From Rubellimicrobium sp. (GTDB lineage: Bacteria; Pseudomonadota; Alphaproteobacteria; Rhodobacterales; Rhodobacteraceae), in NCBI GenBank assembly GCA_020832515.1, contig JAFIEN010000002.1, positions 1 through 41,516 of the forward strand: a stretch of DNA of 41,516 nucleotides. Direction: 5' to 3'. Shown one piece after another: positions 8,056 through 17,178 of the stretch; within the stretch, counting starts at the first letter, position 1, and the number at the start of each line of letters is the position of its first letter. The position numbers and the translations under genes were made by a program. The notes beneath the pieces were generated by a model. The model was given only the letters and a program-made list of their open reading frames with translations, made no database searches and was not told the origin of the DNA.

Positions 8056-9645
8056 TCATCCTTGCGCCTCGAGCAGGGCGCGCAGGCTTTCGATCGTGTC
8101 GATCTCGGCGACCGGTTTGTCGCGCCGCCAGCGCAGCATCCGGGGAAACCGCAGCGCGATGCCGGACTTGTGGCGGGGGCTGTGCTGGATGCCTTCGAAG
8201 GCGATCTCGAACACCAGTTCGGGCGGCACCTGCCGGACCGGGCCGAAGCGTTGCAGCGTGTTCTTGCGCACCCAGCGGGTGATCTCGTGGAATTCGGCAT
8301 CGGTCAGGCCGCTGTATGCCTTGGTGAAGGGCACCAGCGCCTCGCCATCGCGGACTGCGAAGGTGTAGTCGGTGTAAAGGTCTGCGCGACGGCCGTGGCC
8401 GGCCTGGGCATAGACCATCACCGCATCGACCGTCATCGGCGCGACCTTCCATTTCCACCAGTCGCCCCGCTTGCGCCCCGCCAGATAGGGGCTGGTGCGG
8501 CGCTTGAGCATCAGGCCCTCGGCGCCCATCTCGCGCGCGCCCGCGCGCAGGCGGGCAAGGTCCTCGAGGCTCGCGAAGGGCAGGGCGGGCGAGAGGCGGA
8601 GGGGGGCCGTTGCGGGCAGAGTGGCCGAGAGCGCCTCGAGCCGGGCGCGGCGGGTGGCAAATGGGTTGGCGCGGATGTCATGGCATTCGTGTTCCAGAAG
8701 GTCATAGGCCATGATCAGGGCCGGGGCCTCGGACAGCAGCTTGCGGGGCACGCTCTTGCGCCCGATCCGCTTTTGCAGTGCAGCGAAGGGCAGGGGGCGG
8801 TCGTTCCCCCAGGCCAGAAGCTCGGCGTCGATGACTGTGCCGGGGGGAAGGCGGTCGACCAGTTCCGCGATCTCGGGGAAGCGGTCGGTGATGAGCTCTT
8901 CGCCCCGGCTCCAGAGGTGGTGTGTGCCGCCGCGCAGGACAAGCTGGGCGCGGATGCCGTCCCATTTGTATTCGGCCGACCAGTCGGAAGGCTCGCCCAG
9001 ATCGGCGGGGTCGTCCAGCGCATGGGCAAGGTAGAAGGGATAGGGACGTGCGAGATCGGCCTCGGGGGCGGGAGCCTCGATCAGGGCGTACCAGTCGGTG
9101 GTCGCGGGGGTCCAGTCGCCCATCAGGCGGTGGGTCAGTTCCGCCTCGTCCCGCCCAAGCGCGCGGGCAAGCGCACGGACCATCAGCGTCTGGCTGATTC
9201 CCACGCGGAAGCCGCCGGTCAGGAGCTTGGTGAACAGGAACCGCTCGGCCGGAGGCAGGCTGTCCCAGGCCTCCAGAATGCCCGCTTTCGCCTGATCCTC
9301 GGGCAGGGTCGAGAGGTGGCGGATCCGGGCGATCCAGTCGGCAAGGCTGTCGTCGCTGTCGCGCCCGGGCGGCGGCAGGATGAGCGAGATCGTCTCGGCC
9401 AGGTCGCCCACGACGGCGTAGCTGTCCTCGAACAGCCAGTCGGGCAGGCCCGCGCGTTCGGCCGCCCAGCGGCGCAGCACGGTGGCGGTGATCGTGCGGC
9501 GCGGACGGCGGCCGGAGAAGAGCGCGACGGTCCAGAGCCGGTCCGGCTCCGGCGCCTCGCGGAAATAGTCGGCGAGGGCTGTGACCTTGGCATTGGTGCG
9601 GGTCGTTGTGTCGAGCGCGGCGAAGAGTGCGGCGAAGCGTTTCAC
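8056..9645 (-). CDS. ATP-dependent DNA ligase, ligase-exonuclease type
   Basis: This 529-residue ligase belongs to the group known as cisplatin-damage-response or PP_1105-type ligases. The nucleotidyltransferase motif I is KWDG at 227-230, with K227 the adenylated lysine. Around it are an N-terminal ligase DNA-binding region, EGLMLKRR (motif IV) and WWKWK (motif V), then an OB-fold tail. The start is GTG at 9645, overlapping the end of the exonuclease gene by four bases, so translation is coupled. Members usually sit with an MBL-fold exonuclease, a DEXH helicase and the endonuclease PdeM; only the exonuclease is here. Expected role: DNA repair. Confidence 0.93.
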   Translation of the reverse strand: MKRFAALFAALDTTTRTNAKVTALADYFREAPEPDRLWTVALFSGRRPRRTITATVLRRWAAERAGLPDWLFEDSYAVVGDLAETISLILPPPGRDSDDSLADWIARIRHLSTLPEDQAKAGILEAWDSLPPAERFLFTKLLTGGFRVGISQTLMVRALARALGRDEAELTHRLMGDWTPATTDWYALIEAPAPEADLARPYPFYLAHALDDPADLGEPSDWSAEYKWDGIRAQLVLRGGTHHLWSRGEELITDRFPEIAELVDRLPPGTVIDAELLAWGNDRPLPFAALQKRIGRKSVPRKLLSEAPALIMAYDLLEHECHDIRANPFATRRARLEALSATLPATAPLRLSPALPFASLEDLARLRAGAREMGAEGLMLKRRTSPYLAGRKRGDWWKWKVAPMTVDAVMVYAQAGHGRRADLYTDYTFAVRDGEALVPFTKAYSGLTDAEFHEITRWVRKNTLQRFGPVRQVPPELVFEIAFEGIQHSPRHKSGIALRFPRMLRWRRDKPVAEIDTIESLRALLEAQG

Positions 9646-10667
9646 GCGGGCTCGGCCTCGGTGCGGTCCAGGCCCTCGCCATCGTAGTCGGTGCTCACGA
9701 CATGGGCGTCGTAGCCCTGCTCCGAAAGGTATCGCCGGAAGCTGGCGGTATAGCCATGGGTGACGAAGACGCGGGCGGCCCCGGTGGCGCGGATCGCATC
9801 CGTCAGGCCCGCCCAGTCGGCATGGTCCGAGACGACGAAGCCCCGGTCCGCGCCCCGCCTGCGGCGGATGCCGCGCAGCGCCATCCAGCCCGAGGCAAGG
9901 CCGGTCGCGGGCCCCATACCCCCTTGTCCGAAACGCCGCGCCCAGGGGCCCGCCAGCGCCGAGGGCGGGGCGAGGATCAGCGCACCCTTGAGGGCCTTGA
10001 GATCGGTTGCGGGGGTGACCTGTTCGGTGGCAGGCAGGGCCAGTCCCTGCGCGCGCAGCGTGGCGTTGGTGGCCTCGATCGCGCCATGGGTCAGGATCGG
10101 GCCGATCGAGGGGTCGAGCAGCTTCAGGAGGCGCTGCGCCTTGCCCAGGGCATAGGCGCCAAGCAGGGTGAAGCGGCCCTCGGCGGCCGTCGCCGCCCAC
10201 CACTGGTTGATCTCGCGGGCGAGCACATCCTGCGGGGTCCAGGTGAAGACCGGCAGGCCGAAGGTGCATTCGCTGACGAAGGCATGGGCGCGGACGGGCT
10301 CGAACGGGGTGGAGAGGCGGTCGTCCACCGTCTTGTAATCGCCCGAGACGACCCAGACCTCGCCCCCGCGCTCGACCCGGATCTGGGCCGAGCCGGGGAC
10401 ATGGCCGGCCGGGTGGAACGAGACGGTGACCGACCCGATCCGGCGCGCCTCGCCATAGCGGATCGTGTCGAGGGTGATGTCGCCCAGGCGCTGGCGGATC
10501 ACGGGGGCGGCAAGGTCGGTCGAAAGATAGGCGCCCATGCCGGGGCGGGCATGGTCGGAATGGCCATGGGTAATCAGCGCGCGGGGGACGGGGCGCCATG
10601 GGTCGATGTGGAAATCGCCCTCGGGGCAATGGATGCCGCGGTCGGTGAAGGTCAGAAGCGCGCCCAT
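9642..10667 (-). CDS. Ligase-associated DNA exonuclease (MBL fold)
   Basis: A 341-residue metallo-beta-lactamase/beta-CASP-type nuclease, partner of the ATP-dependent ligase. The metal motif HxHxDH is HGHSDHA at 34-40, and a later histidine is in FVTHGY near the C-terminus. The ATG at 10667 begins MGALLTFTDRG, typical of the family. It is the upstream gene of a two-gene operon and its stop overlaps the ligase start. Inferred role: processing DNA ends before sealing. Confidence 0.93.
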   Translation of the reverse strand: MGALLTFTDRGIHCPEGDFHIDPWRPVPRALITHGHSDHARPGMGAYLSTDLAAPVIRQRLGDITLDTIRYGEARRIGSVTVSFHPAGHVPGSAQIRVERGGEVWVVSGDYKTVDDRLSTPFEPVRAHAFVSECTFGLPVFTWTPQDVLAREINQWWAATAAEGRFTLLGAYALGKAQRLLKLLDPSIGPILTHGAIEATNATLRAQGLALPATEQVTPATDLKALKGALILAPPSALAGPWARRFGQGGMGPATGLASGWMALRGIRRRRGADRGFVVSDHADWAGLTDAIRATGAARVFVTHGYTASFRRYLSEQGYDAHVVSTDYDGEGLDRTEAEPA

Positions 10668-10699
10668 GGCGTGAGGATAGCGCAGGGGACAGGCCGGGG

Positions 10700-10727
10700 A
10701 AGTGAGTATTTGGACCAAAGCGAAAGG
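10700..10727 (-). repeat. Dispersed intergenic repeat, copy D (head only)
   Basis: Read on the minus strand this is CCTTTCGCTTTGGTCC followed by AAATACTCACTT. It matches the head of copies B and C but lacks the GC-rich foldback half. It lies in the 120-base divergent gap between the exonuclease and aldolase genes. Confidence 0.7.
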
Positions 10728-10787
10728 GGCGGGATTGCGCTTTTGGTCGGGGCGTGGTCGCTTTGCTTGAGGTTTGGGAGGGAGGCC

Positions 10788-11561
10788 ATGGCGATGAGTG
10801 GGGCAAGGACCGCGGGTCTGAAGGCGCGGATGGCGGCGGGCGAGCGGCTGGTGGGGACCTTCGTCAAGATCGCGGATGTGAGCGTGATCGAGGTGCTGGC
10901 CCAGGCGGGGCTGGATTTCCTGTGCCTTGACGGCGAGCATGCGGCCTGGGACCGGGGGCGTCTGGATGCGGCGCTTGCGGTGGCGCGCGCGCTGGATCTG
11001 CCGGTGCTGGTGCGGGTGGCGGCGGCGACGCCGCAGGATGTGCTGGCCGCGCTCGATCTGGGGGCGGTGGGGGTCGTGGTGCCGCATGTCTCATCGGTCG
11101 CCAAGGCCGAGGCGGTGGCGCATGCCGCACATTTCGGGCGCGGCGGGCGCGGTTATGCCGGATCGACGCGCTGGGCGGGATATGCGACGCGGGCGATGGC
11201 CGATGTTCTGGCGCAGGATGCCGAGACGATCGTCGTGGCGCAGATCGAGGAGCCCGAGGGGGTGGAGGCTGTGGAAGCGATTGCCGCGGTGCCGGGGATC
11301 GACGCGGTCTTTGCGGGGCCGGCCGATCTGAGCGTGGGCTATGGCGAGACGGCGGTGGGCAGCCCCGCGCTGAGCCGCGCGCTGGCGCGGATCGGGGTGG
11401 CAGCGGCGGGGGCCGGCAAGGCCTATGCGACCTGGGTGCCGGATGCGGCCACGGCGGCCGACTGGGCGGTGCACGGGGTGACGGTCTTCGTCGTCGCCTC
11501 GGACCATTCATGGATGCGGGGGGCGGCCATGGGTGCCGTGCAGGCGCTGCGCGAGGGCTGA
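10788..11561 (+). CDS. HpcH/HpaI family aldolase
   Basis: A 257-residue class-II pyruvate aldolase-like enzyme with the TIM-barrel signatures FLCLDGEHAAWD, the metal-binding glutamate region VAQIEEPEGVEAV and FAGPADLSVGYG. Family members reversibly cleave 4-hydroxy-2-oxo acids to pyruvate and an aldehyde using a divalent metal. The ATG at 10788 lies after a strong GGGAGGGAGG site; a second in-frame ATG follows at 10794. No catabolic partner genes are beside it, so the physiological substrate is open. It is convergent with the hydrolase, only four bases apart. Confidence 0.9.
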   Translation: MAMSGARTAGLKARMAAGERLVGTFVKIADVSVIEVLAQAGLDFLCLDGEHAAWDRGRLDAALAVARALDLPVLVRVAAATPQDVLAALDLGAVGVVVPHVSSVAKAEAVAHAAHFGRGGRGYAGSTRWAGYATRAMADVLAQDAETIVVAQIEEPEGVEAVEAIAAVPGIDAVFAGPADLSVGYGETAVGSPALSRALARIGVAAAGAGKAYATWVPDAATAADWAVHGVTVFVVASDHSWMRGAAMGAVQALREG

Positions 11562-11565
11562 GGCC

Positions 11566-12525
11566 CTAGCCGGCCGCTTCGACGAAGAAGGCGGCGATGT
11601 CGCGATGGACGCGCGCGCGTATGGCGGGGGTCTCCATCAGGACCTCATGCCTGGCGTGGTCGATGACGATCATCCGGCTGCCGGGCCAGGTGACCATCCG
11701 CTGGCCGATGGGGGCGATGTCGACGATCTCTTCCCGGGTGCCGAGGATGGTCAGGGCGGGCACTGCGGGCGCGGGCAGGCGACGGAGGCGGCGCATCTCG
11801 GACAGGGCTTCGAACAGCCATTGCAGCGATGGCCCGCCAAGCGCAAGGTCGGGATGGGTCTGCAATTGCCGCTGCATGTGGCGGAACATCTCGGGATCGG
11901 TGGTGAGGTCGTTGCCCTCGAACGGTGCGCGGATGAGGTAGGTCTCGGCCTGTTGGCCGGGGGTGAGCAGATGGCCCATCCGGACCTGTCGGGCAAGGGC
12001 GGACAGGCTCCAGGCGACGGGGCGCATGGCAGGGCCGATGCGGATGCCCCACATGGGCCCGGTGAAGGCCGCAGCCGCGACCGGCAGCCCTTCGATCAGC
12101 GCGCGCAGGCCGATGCAGCCGCCCATCGAATGGGCCAGCAGGAACCACGGGCGGGGCAGGTCGAGCGCCTGGGCCTGTGCGACCAGCGCCGCGACATCGT
12201 GCTGGTAGTCGGAAAAGCGCCAGACATGCCCCAGCGTCGGGTTGGGCAGAAGCCGCGCGGCGATCCCCTGTCCGCGCCAGTCGACCGCCATGCTGGCGAA
12301 CCCGAGCCGGGCAAGCTCGCGCGCGGTGCGGCCGTATTTCTCGACGAATTCGGTGCGCCCGGGAAAGATCAGGACTGTCCCGGTTGCGTCCGCACGGGGC
12401 CAGAGGGCGGTGCGGATGCGCAGGCCGTCGGATGTGATCAGGAAATGCGCAACCGCGCCTTCGGGGCCGTCTGCCACATCGTCGAAGAACGGCGCCGGTC
12501 GGGCCGAAGGGAAGGTCGCGGTCAT
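11566..12525 (-). CDS. Alpha/beta hydrolase, lysophospholipase-like
   Basis: A 319-residue serine hydrolase of the PldB/monoacylglycerol-lipase type. The nucleophile elbow is AHSMGG with S133, the oxyanion region is FPGRTEFVEKYG, and the acid and histidine lie in the TILGTREEIVD and DHARHEVLMETP segments. There is no signal peptide, so it is probably cytosolic. The ATG at 12525 is eight bases after the SCP2 gene stop, which suggests a two-gene operon acting on lipids. Confidence 0.9.
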   Translation of the reverse strand: MTATFPSARPAPFFDDVADGPEGAVAHFLITSDGLRIRTALWPRADATGTVLIFPGRTEFVEKYGRTARELARLGFASMAVDWRGQGIAARLLPNPTLGHVWRFSDYQHDVAALVAQAQALDLPRPWFLLAHSMGGCIGLRALIEGLPVAAAAFTGPMWGIRIGPAMRPVAWSLSALARQVRMGHLLTPGQQAETYLIRAPFEGNDLTTDPEMFRHMQRQLQTHPDLALGGPSLQWLFEALSEMRRLRRLPAPAVPALTILGTREEIVDIAPIGQRMVTWPGSRMIVIDHARHEVLMETPAIRARVHRDIAAFFVEAAG

Positions 12526-12533
12526 GGTCGTGT

Positions 12534-12824
12534 TCAGGCCAGGATGGATGAAAGCCTGAGCGCCATGCCCATATCGCCCGAAATCGAAAGCTTGCCGCTC
12601 ATGAAGGCCGAGGTCGGGTGCAGCGCGCCTTCGAAGATGGCGCGAAAAGTCTCGGGACTGGCGGTCAGGGTGACGGCCGCCTCCTCGTCGGCAAGGCGCA
12701 CGCCTGCGGCGTCGATCATCATCGCACCTTCGCCTTCGAAGACGAACTTCGCGCTGCCGTCGAAATCGCGGCCTTCGGTCCGTTCGCGCATCATTGTGGC
12801 GGCCTGTGTCATGATCTCGCTCAT
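12534..12824 (-). CDS. SCP2 sterol-binding domain protein
   Basis: A 96-residue single-domain protein with the SCP2 lipid-carrier pattern: FVFEGEGAMMID, VTLTASPETFRAIFEG and the typical C-terminal AFMSGKLSISGDMGMALRL. Family members bind fatty acyl or other hydrophobic ligands. The ATG at 12824 has an AAGGA site 11 bases upstream; the ATG at 12848 is less well placed. It is first in an operon with the lysophospholipase-like gene and divergent from the TPR gene over 73 bases. Confidence 0.9.
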   Translation of the reverse strand: MSEIMTQAATMMRERTEGRDFDGSAKFVFEGEGAMMIDAAGVRLADEEAAVTLTASPETFRAIFEGALHPTSAFMSGKLSISGDMGMALRLSSILA

Positions 12825-12897
12825 CTCGGGTCGGTTCCTTTCCGTCATGTGATGGCTGCCCACTGGTGCATGCCAGAGTTTGAACTACACTTGCGAT

Positions 12898-13473
12898 ATG
12901 AAGATTGCGCGACCCGGTTTCAAACCCATCCTTGCCGCACTGCTGATCACAGTCGGGTTTTGCGTGCCGCTGAGCGCGCAAGAGGGCGTTGCCCTGTCGC
13001 GCCTTGACCGGCTTCACGCCGAACTTGTCGAGAGCGAGGATCCGCTCGAGGCGCAGCGGATCGTCCAGCAGATCGCGACGGAATGGTCGCGCAGCGGATC
13101 GCCGGCCATCGACCTTCTGCTGCAGCGGGGCGAGGATGCCCTGGAACTGGGCGATTTCGTGACCGCGTCCGAGCATTTCACCGCCGCCATCGACCATGAC
13201 CCAGACTTTGCCGAGGCCTGGCACGGGCGGGCAGCCGCCTATTATCACCTCGACCTGGTAGGCCCCGCGCTGGACGATCTGCGCGAGGTGCTGGTCCTGA
13301 ATCCCCGGCACTTCAACGCGCTGCGCGGCTTTGCCGTGATCCTCGAGGAACTGGGGCTGGCGCAAGAGGCGCGCGAGGCCTATCTGCGTGTGCAGGAACT
13401 GCATCCGCAGGATGTCGAGGCGGCCCGGGCGCTGCAGCGGCTGGACGCGGAACTGGACGGTACGGCGCTCTAG
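12898..13473 (+). CDS. Exported TPR-repeat protein
   Basis: A 191-residue protein with a signal peptide (charged KIARPGFK, hydrophobic stretch 11-25, likely cleavage after LSA at 27) followed by at least three tetratricopeptide repeats between about 75 and 185 (ASEHFTAAIDHDPDFAEAWHGR, the next helix pair, and AREAYLRVQELHP). It is probably periplasmic and used for protein-protein contacts. The ATG at 12898 is preferred over a TTG at 12880, although no clear ribosome-binding site is visible for either. Confidence 0.88.
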   Translation: MKIARPGFKPILAALLITVGFCVPLSAQEGVALSRLDRLHAELVESEDPLEAQRIVQQIATEWSRSGSPAIDLLLQRGEDALELGDFVTASEHFTAAIDHDPDFAEAWHGRAAAYYHLDLVGPALDDLREVLVLNPRHFNALRGFAVILEELGLAQEAREAYLRVQELHPQDVEAARALQRLDAELDGTAL

Positions 13474-13511
13474 CCCATCGGGCCGGGCCTCGGACCTTGG
13501 GGAAAGGTCTC

Positions 13512-16500
13512 ATGAACGCGCCCCCGCATCCCATACTCAGCCCCCGCCTGAATTCGCGCGTCACCGCCGTCCTTGGCCCCACGAACACGGGCAAGACGCA
13601 TTACGCGATCGAACGGATGCTGGGCCACCGGACCGGGGTGATCGGCCTGCCGCTGCGCCTTCTGGCACGCGAGGTCTATGACCGGATCGTCAAGGCGCGG
13701 GGGCCATCGGTCGTGGCGCTGGTCACGGGGGAAGAGCGGATCGTGCCCGACCGCGCGCAATACTGGGTCTGCACCGTCGAGGCGATGCCCGAGGGGATGG
13801 GCACGGATTTCCTGGCCGTGGACGAGGTCCAGCTCTGCGCCGACCCCGAGCGTGGCCATATCTTCACCGACCGTCTTCTGCATTGGCGCGGGCGGCAGGA
13901 GACGATGTTCCTTGGCTCGGACACGATGCGGGGGGCCATCGCGGCGCTGGTCGACGACGTGACCTGGATCCGGCGCGAACGGTTTTCGACGCTAAGCTAC
14001 ACAGGTTCGAAAAAGATAAGCCGTCTGCCGGAGCGCGCGGCGATCGTGGGCTTTTCGGTCGAAAATGTCTATGCAATCGCCGAATACATCCGCCGCACGC
14101 GGGGCGGGGCGGCGGTGGTCATGGGCGCGCTTTCCCCCCGGACGCGCAATGCGCAGGTCGCGCTCTACCAGAATGGCGATGTGGATTATCTTGTCGCCAC
14201 CGATGCCATCGGCCTGGGGCTTAACCTCGACATCGCGCATGTCGCCTTTTCGAGCCTGACCAAGTTCGACGGGGTGCGGATGCGGGCCCTGGGCCCGGAC
14301 GAGCTGGCCCAGATCGCGGGCCGTGCAGGCCGTCATCTCAGTCCGGGCACCTTCGGCGTCACGGGCGAGGCGCAGGAACCCGAGCCCGACGTGATCGCCG
14401 CCATTGAAAGCCACCAGTTCCGGCCGATCGGCCGTCTGCAATGGCGCAACGCCCGGCTTCAGTTCGGCTCGGTCGGCCGGCTGATCCAGTCACTGGAGGA
14501 GCGCACGACCCATCCCTGGCTGACCCGGGTGCGCGACAGTGACGATCTGACAGCACTCAAGGCCTTGGCCGACGATCCGGAGATCCGCGCCCGCGCAAGC
14601 GATGGCCGTGCCCTGCGCCTGCTGTGGGATGTCTGCCGGATTCCCGATTTCCGCGGCATCTCGCACGGGGAACATGCCGCCCTTCTGGGCACGATCTTTC
14701 GTTTTCTGCATCAGTCCGGGCAGGTTCCGGCCGATTTCCTTGCTGCCCAGATCCAGAGGATTGACCGGACCGAAGGCGATATCGACACTCTTTCCAAGCG
14801 GCTTGCCTATATCCGCACATGGACATACGTCGCCCAGCGCCATGGATGGACCGCAGACGAATCGCATTGGCGGGGGGAAACCCGCGCTGTAGAAGACCGC
14901 TTGTCGGATGCCCTTCACGAGGGGTTGACGCAAAGATTCGTGGATCGCCGGACCAGCGTTCTGGCCCGGCGGCTCAGGCAGAAGGAGGTCCTCGTGGCCG
15001 AGGTGAACGACACGGGCGAGGTCAGCGTCGAGGGCGAATTCGTCGGTCGGCTGGAAGGGTTCCGCTTCCGCATCGACAAATCCGGCAGCCCCGACGAGGC
15101 CCGCACCCTCAGGCAGGCTGCGGCCCAGGCCCTTGCCCCGCATTTCCACTTGCGCGCGGACCGCTTTTACAACGCCCCCGATACGGAGATGGACTTCACC
15201 GAACAGGGTGGGCTGATGTGGGGCACGGCGGCGGTCGGTCGCCTGACCGCCGGGCCCGATCCGCTGCGCCCTCAGGTCGTGGCCTTCGTCGATGACGAGG
15301 CGGGGCCGGACGTCGCCGCCAAGGTCCAGCGGCGGTTGCAGCATTTCATCGATCGCAAGATCGCGACCGCGATGGAGCCGCTTCTGGCCTTGCAGCGCGA
15401 CGAGGCGCTGACGGGGTTGGCACGCGGCTTTGCCTATCGGCTGGTTGAGAATTTCGGGATCATCCCGCGCGGCGACGTGACCGAGGATGTGCGCGCCCTC
15501 GATCAGGAGGCGCGTGCGGCGCTGCGCAAGCATGGCGTGCGGTTCGGGCAGTTCACCGTGTTCCTGCCACCGGTCCTCAAGCCTGCGCCGACGCGGTTGC
15601 GGCTGGTGCTCTGGGGGCTGGCGAAGGGGCTGGACGAGTTTCCCGAAAGCCCGCCCGCCGGTCATGTGACGGTGCCCGCCACCCGCGATGCGGTCCCGGG
15701 CTATTACGCGATGGCAGGCTTTCGTGCGGCGGGCGAGCGGGCGATCCGGATCGACATGCTTGAACGGCTGGCCGATCAGCTGCGCGAGCGCGACGCCCGC
15801 GCCGGGTTCGAGGCCGTGCCGGCCATGTTGTCGATCACCGGCCTTTCGCTCGAGCAGTTCGCCGGGCTGATGAGCGGTCTGGGTTACCGCGCCGACCGGC
15901 GCGAGCGGCCCAAGGTCAAGGCCGCACCCGAGGGCCCCGCATCGACCCCCACCCCTGACCCGTCTGCGACGTCTGCGGCCGACATGGCGCCTGGTATGGC
16001 GGCTGAGGCGGAGCCGGATGCGTCGTCCGGGGCGCCGCAGGACGCGGTGCCCGAGCCGGCCCCTGATGCGTCTGCCGAAAGCCCGACCGGATCACCCGAG
16101 GAGCCGGCGACCGGGCCGGTCAGCGCGGTCGCGGCAGAGGCTGAAGCGCAGGATGCAGGGACCACGCCCGAAGCCACGCCAGAAGCCACGCCCGAGACGG
16201 CCCCCGACATTTTGCCCGCCGCCGTGGCATCGGATGCGTCGCATCCTGCCGCGGACGAAGGGCCGCTCGAGACCGAGGTCTATTACGTCTTCACGCGAAG
16301 CGCCCGCCCCCCCCGACGCGAAAAGACCGGAGCCGATGGGCCATCCGCCGGGGACAAGGGCCGGGGCAAACCGCGCGGGCGTGGTGCGGAGCGTGCCGAG
16401 ACAGCTGGCTCCCGGGCGGGCGGCGCGGAAGGGGCAAAGGCTGCGCCCGAGGCGCAAGATGCCCAGCACCGCCGCACGCATGAGGACAAGTCCGGTCATC

Positions 16501-16709
16501 GCCGCAGCGGCAAGCCCGATGGCAAGTCCGGTGGCAAGGGCGCGGGCAAGCCGGGGTCGAAGGGGCCGCGGCAGGGCGATACGAAGCCGCAGGTCTTTGC
16601 CGCCACGCCGCCGCGCGACAACGCGGGCGGGAAGGGTGCTGGGCGGGGCAAGGCGATCGACCCGGACAATCCTTTCGCGGCGGCTCTGGCCGGATTCAAG
16701 GCGAAGTGA
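13512..16709 (+). CDS. Suv3-like DEAD/H RNA helicase with long disordered tail
   Basis: A 1065-residue protein related to the mitochondrial degradosome helicase Suv3. The Walker A motif is GPTNTGKT at 22-29 and the DEAD-box equivalent DEVQ is at 104-107. The second RecA domain carries GLGLNLDIAHV and the arginine-finger region QIAGRAGRH, followed by Suv3 C-terminal helical domains up to about residue 795. The remainder (about 800-1065) is low complexity: an Ala/Pro/Glu-rich acidic part, a short island VYYVFTRSARP near 922, then a Gly/Lys/Arg-rich basic part. The ATG at 13512 follows GGAAAGG. It is followed 21 bases later by the S4 gene. Likely role: RNA unwinding in decay or ribosome-related work. 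Confidence 0.92.
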   Translation: MNAPPHPILSPRLNSRVTAVLGPTNTGKTHYAIERMLGHRTGVIGLPLRLLAREVYDRIVKARGPSVVALVTGEERIVPDRAQYWVCTVEAMPEGMGTDFLAVDEVQLCADPERGHIFTDRLLHWRGRQETMFLGSDTMRGAIAALVDDVTWIRRERFSTLSYTGSKKISRLPERAAIVGFSVENVYAIAEYIRRTRGGAAVVMGALSPRTRNAQVALYQNGDVDYLVATDAIGLGLNLDIAHVAFSSLTKFDGVRMRALGPDELAQIAGRAGRHLSPGTFGVTGEAQEPEPDVIAAIESHQFRPIGRLQWRNARLQFGSVGRLIQSLEERTTHPWLTRVRDSDDLTALKALADDPEIRARASDGRALRLLWDVCRIPDFRGISHGEHAALLGTIFRFLHQSGQVPADFLAAQIQRIDRTEGDIDTLSKRLAYIRTWTYVAQRHGWTADESHWRGETRAVEDRLSDALHEGLTQRFVDRRTSVLARRLRQKEVLVAEVNDTGEVSVEGEFVGRLEGFRFRIDKSGSPDEARTLRQAAAQALAPHFHLRADRFYNAPDTEMDFTEQGGLMWGTAAVGRLTAGPDPLRPQVVAFVDDEAGPDVAAKVQRRLQHFIDRKIATAMEPLLALQRDEALTGLARGFAYRLVENFGIIPRGDVTEDVRALDQEARAALRKHGVRFGQFTVFLPPVLKPAPTRLRLVLWGLAKGLDEFPESPPAGHVTVPATRDAVPGYYAMAGFRAAGERAIRIDMLERLADQLRERDARAGFEAVPAMLSITGLSLEQFAGLMSGLGYRADRRERPKVKAAPEGPASTPTPDPSATSAADMAPGMAAEAEPDASSGAPQDAVPEPAPDASAESPTGSPEEPATGPVSAVAAEAEAQDAGTTPEATPEATPETAPDILPAAVASDASHPAADEGPLETEVYYVFTRSARPPRREKTGADGPSAGDKGRGKPRGRGAERAETAGSRAGGAEGAKAAPEAQDAQHRRTHEDKSGHRRSGKPDGKSGGKGAGKPGSKGPRQGDTKPQVFAATPPRDNAGGKGAGRGKAIDPDNPFAAALAGFKAK

Positions 16710-16730
16710 CGATCGGATGATCCGGGCCCG

Positions 16731-17060
16731 ATGCCAGTCGACCGGATAACGGCCTCTGCGGGGCGCGAGACGATCCGGCTGGACAAATGGCTTTGGCAGG
16801 CCCGTGTATCGCGCACGCGCAGCCAGGCGGCGGCGCTGGTGTCCGAAGGGCGGGTGCGGGTCAATTCCGAGCGCGTGACCAAGCCTGCCCGTGCCGTTGG
16901 GCCCGGCGATGTGCTGACCTTCGCGCAGGCGGGCCGGATCCGGGTGGTCCGCATCCTTGCCACGGGTGAGCGGCGCGGTCCGGCATCCGAGGCGCAGGAG
17001 CTTTATGAGGACCTGTCGGGCGACGGGGGGCAGACGGCGGGGGAACGGCTTGCGGAGTGA
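16731..17060 (+). CDS. S4-domain RNA-binding protein (Hsp15-like)
   Basis: A 109-residue protein whose N-terminal half is an S4 RNA-binding domain (IRLDKWLWQARVSRTRS, then VSEGRVRVN), like Hsp15, which binds stalled 50S subunits carrying peptidyl-tRNA. The basic patch and the LDKWL opening are typical. The tail is short and acidic. It follows the helicase gene on the same strand within 21 bases, a common alphaproteobacterial order that suggests a joint RNA-related role. Confidence 0.9.
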   Translation: MPVDRITASAGRETIRLDKWLWQARVSRTRSQAAALVSEGRVRVNSERVTKPARAVGPGDVLTFAQAGRIRVVRILATGERRGPASEAQELYEDLSGDGGQTAGERLAE

Positions 17061-17178
17061 GGTGCAAGGACCCCGGCAGGTGGACCATTGGTCGCGGGGT
17101 GGCCTTCGCGCGCCGCCGCGCTTGAATGATCCGGCGGAAGGTTCTAGCTAGCCTCCGACGGCAATCGCGGCAGGGACC

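Noticed and set aside
6705-8300. A 531-codon minus-strand frame
   Set aside because: It is antisense to serA and then out of frame with the ligase; no domain is recognisable.
9606-10787. Upstream extension of the aldolase frame
   Set aside because: It is antisense to the exonuclease; the aldolase has a strong ribosome-binding site and homologous start at 10788.
11533-12852. A 439-codon plus-strand frame
   Set aside because: It is antisense to the hydrolase and SCP2 genes, which have clear family motifs.
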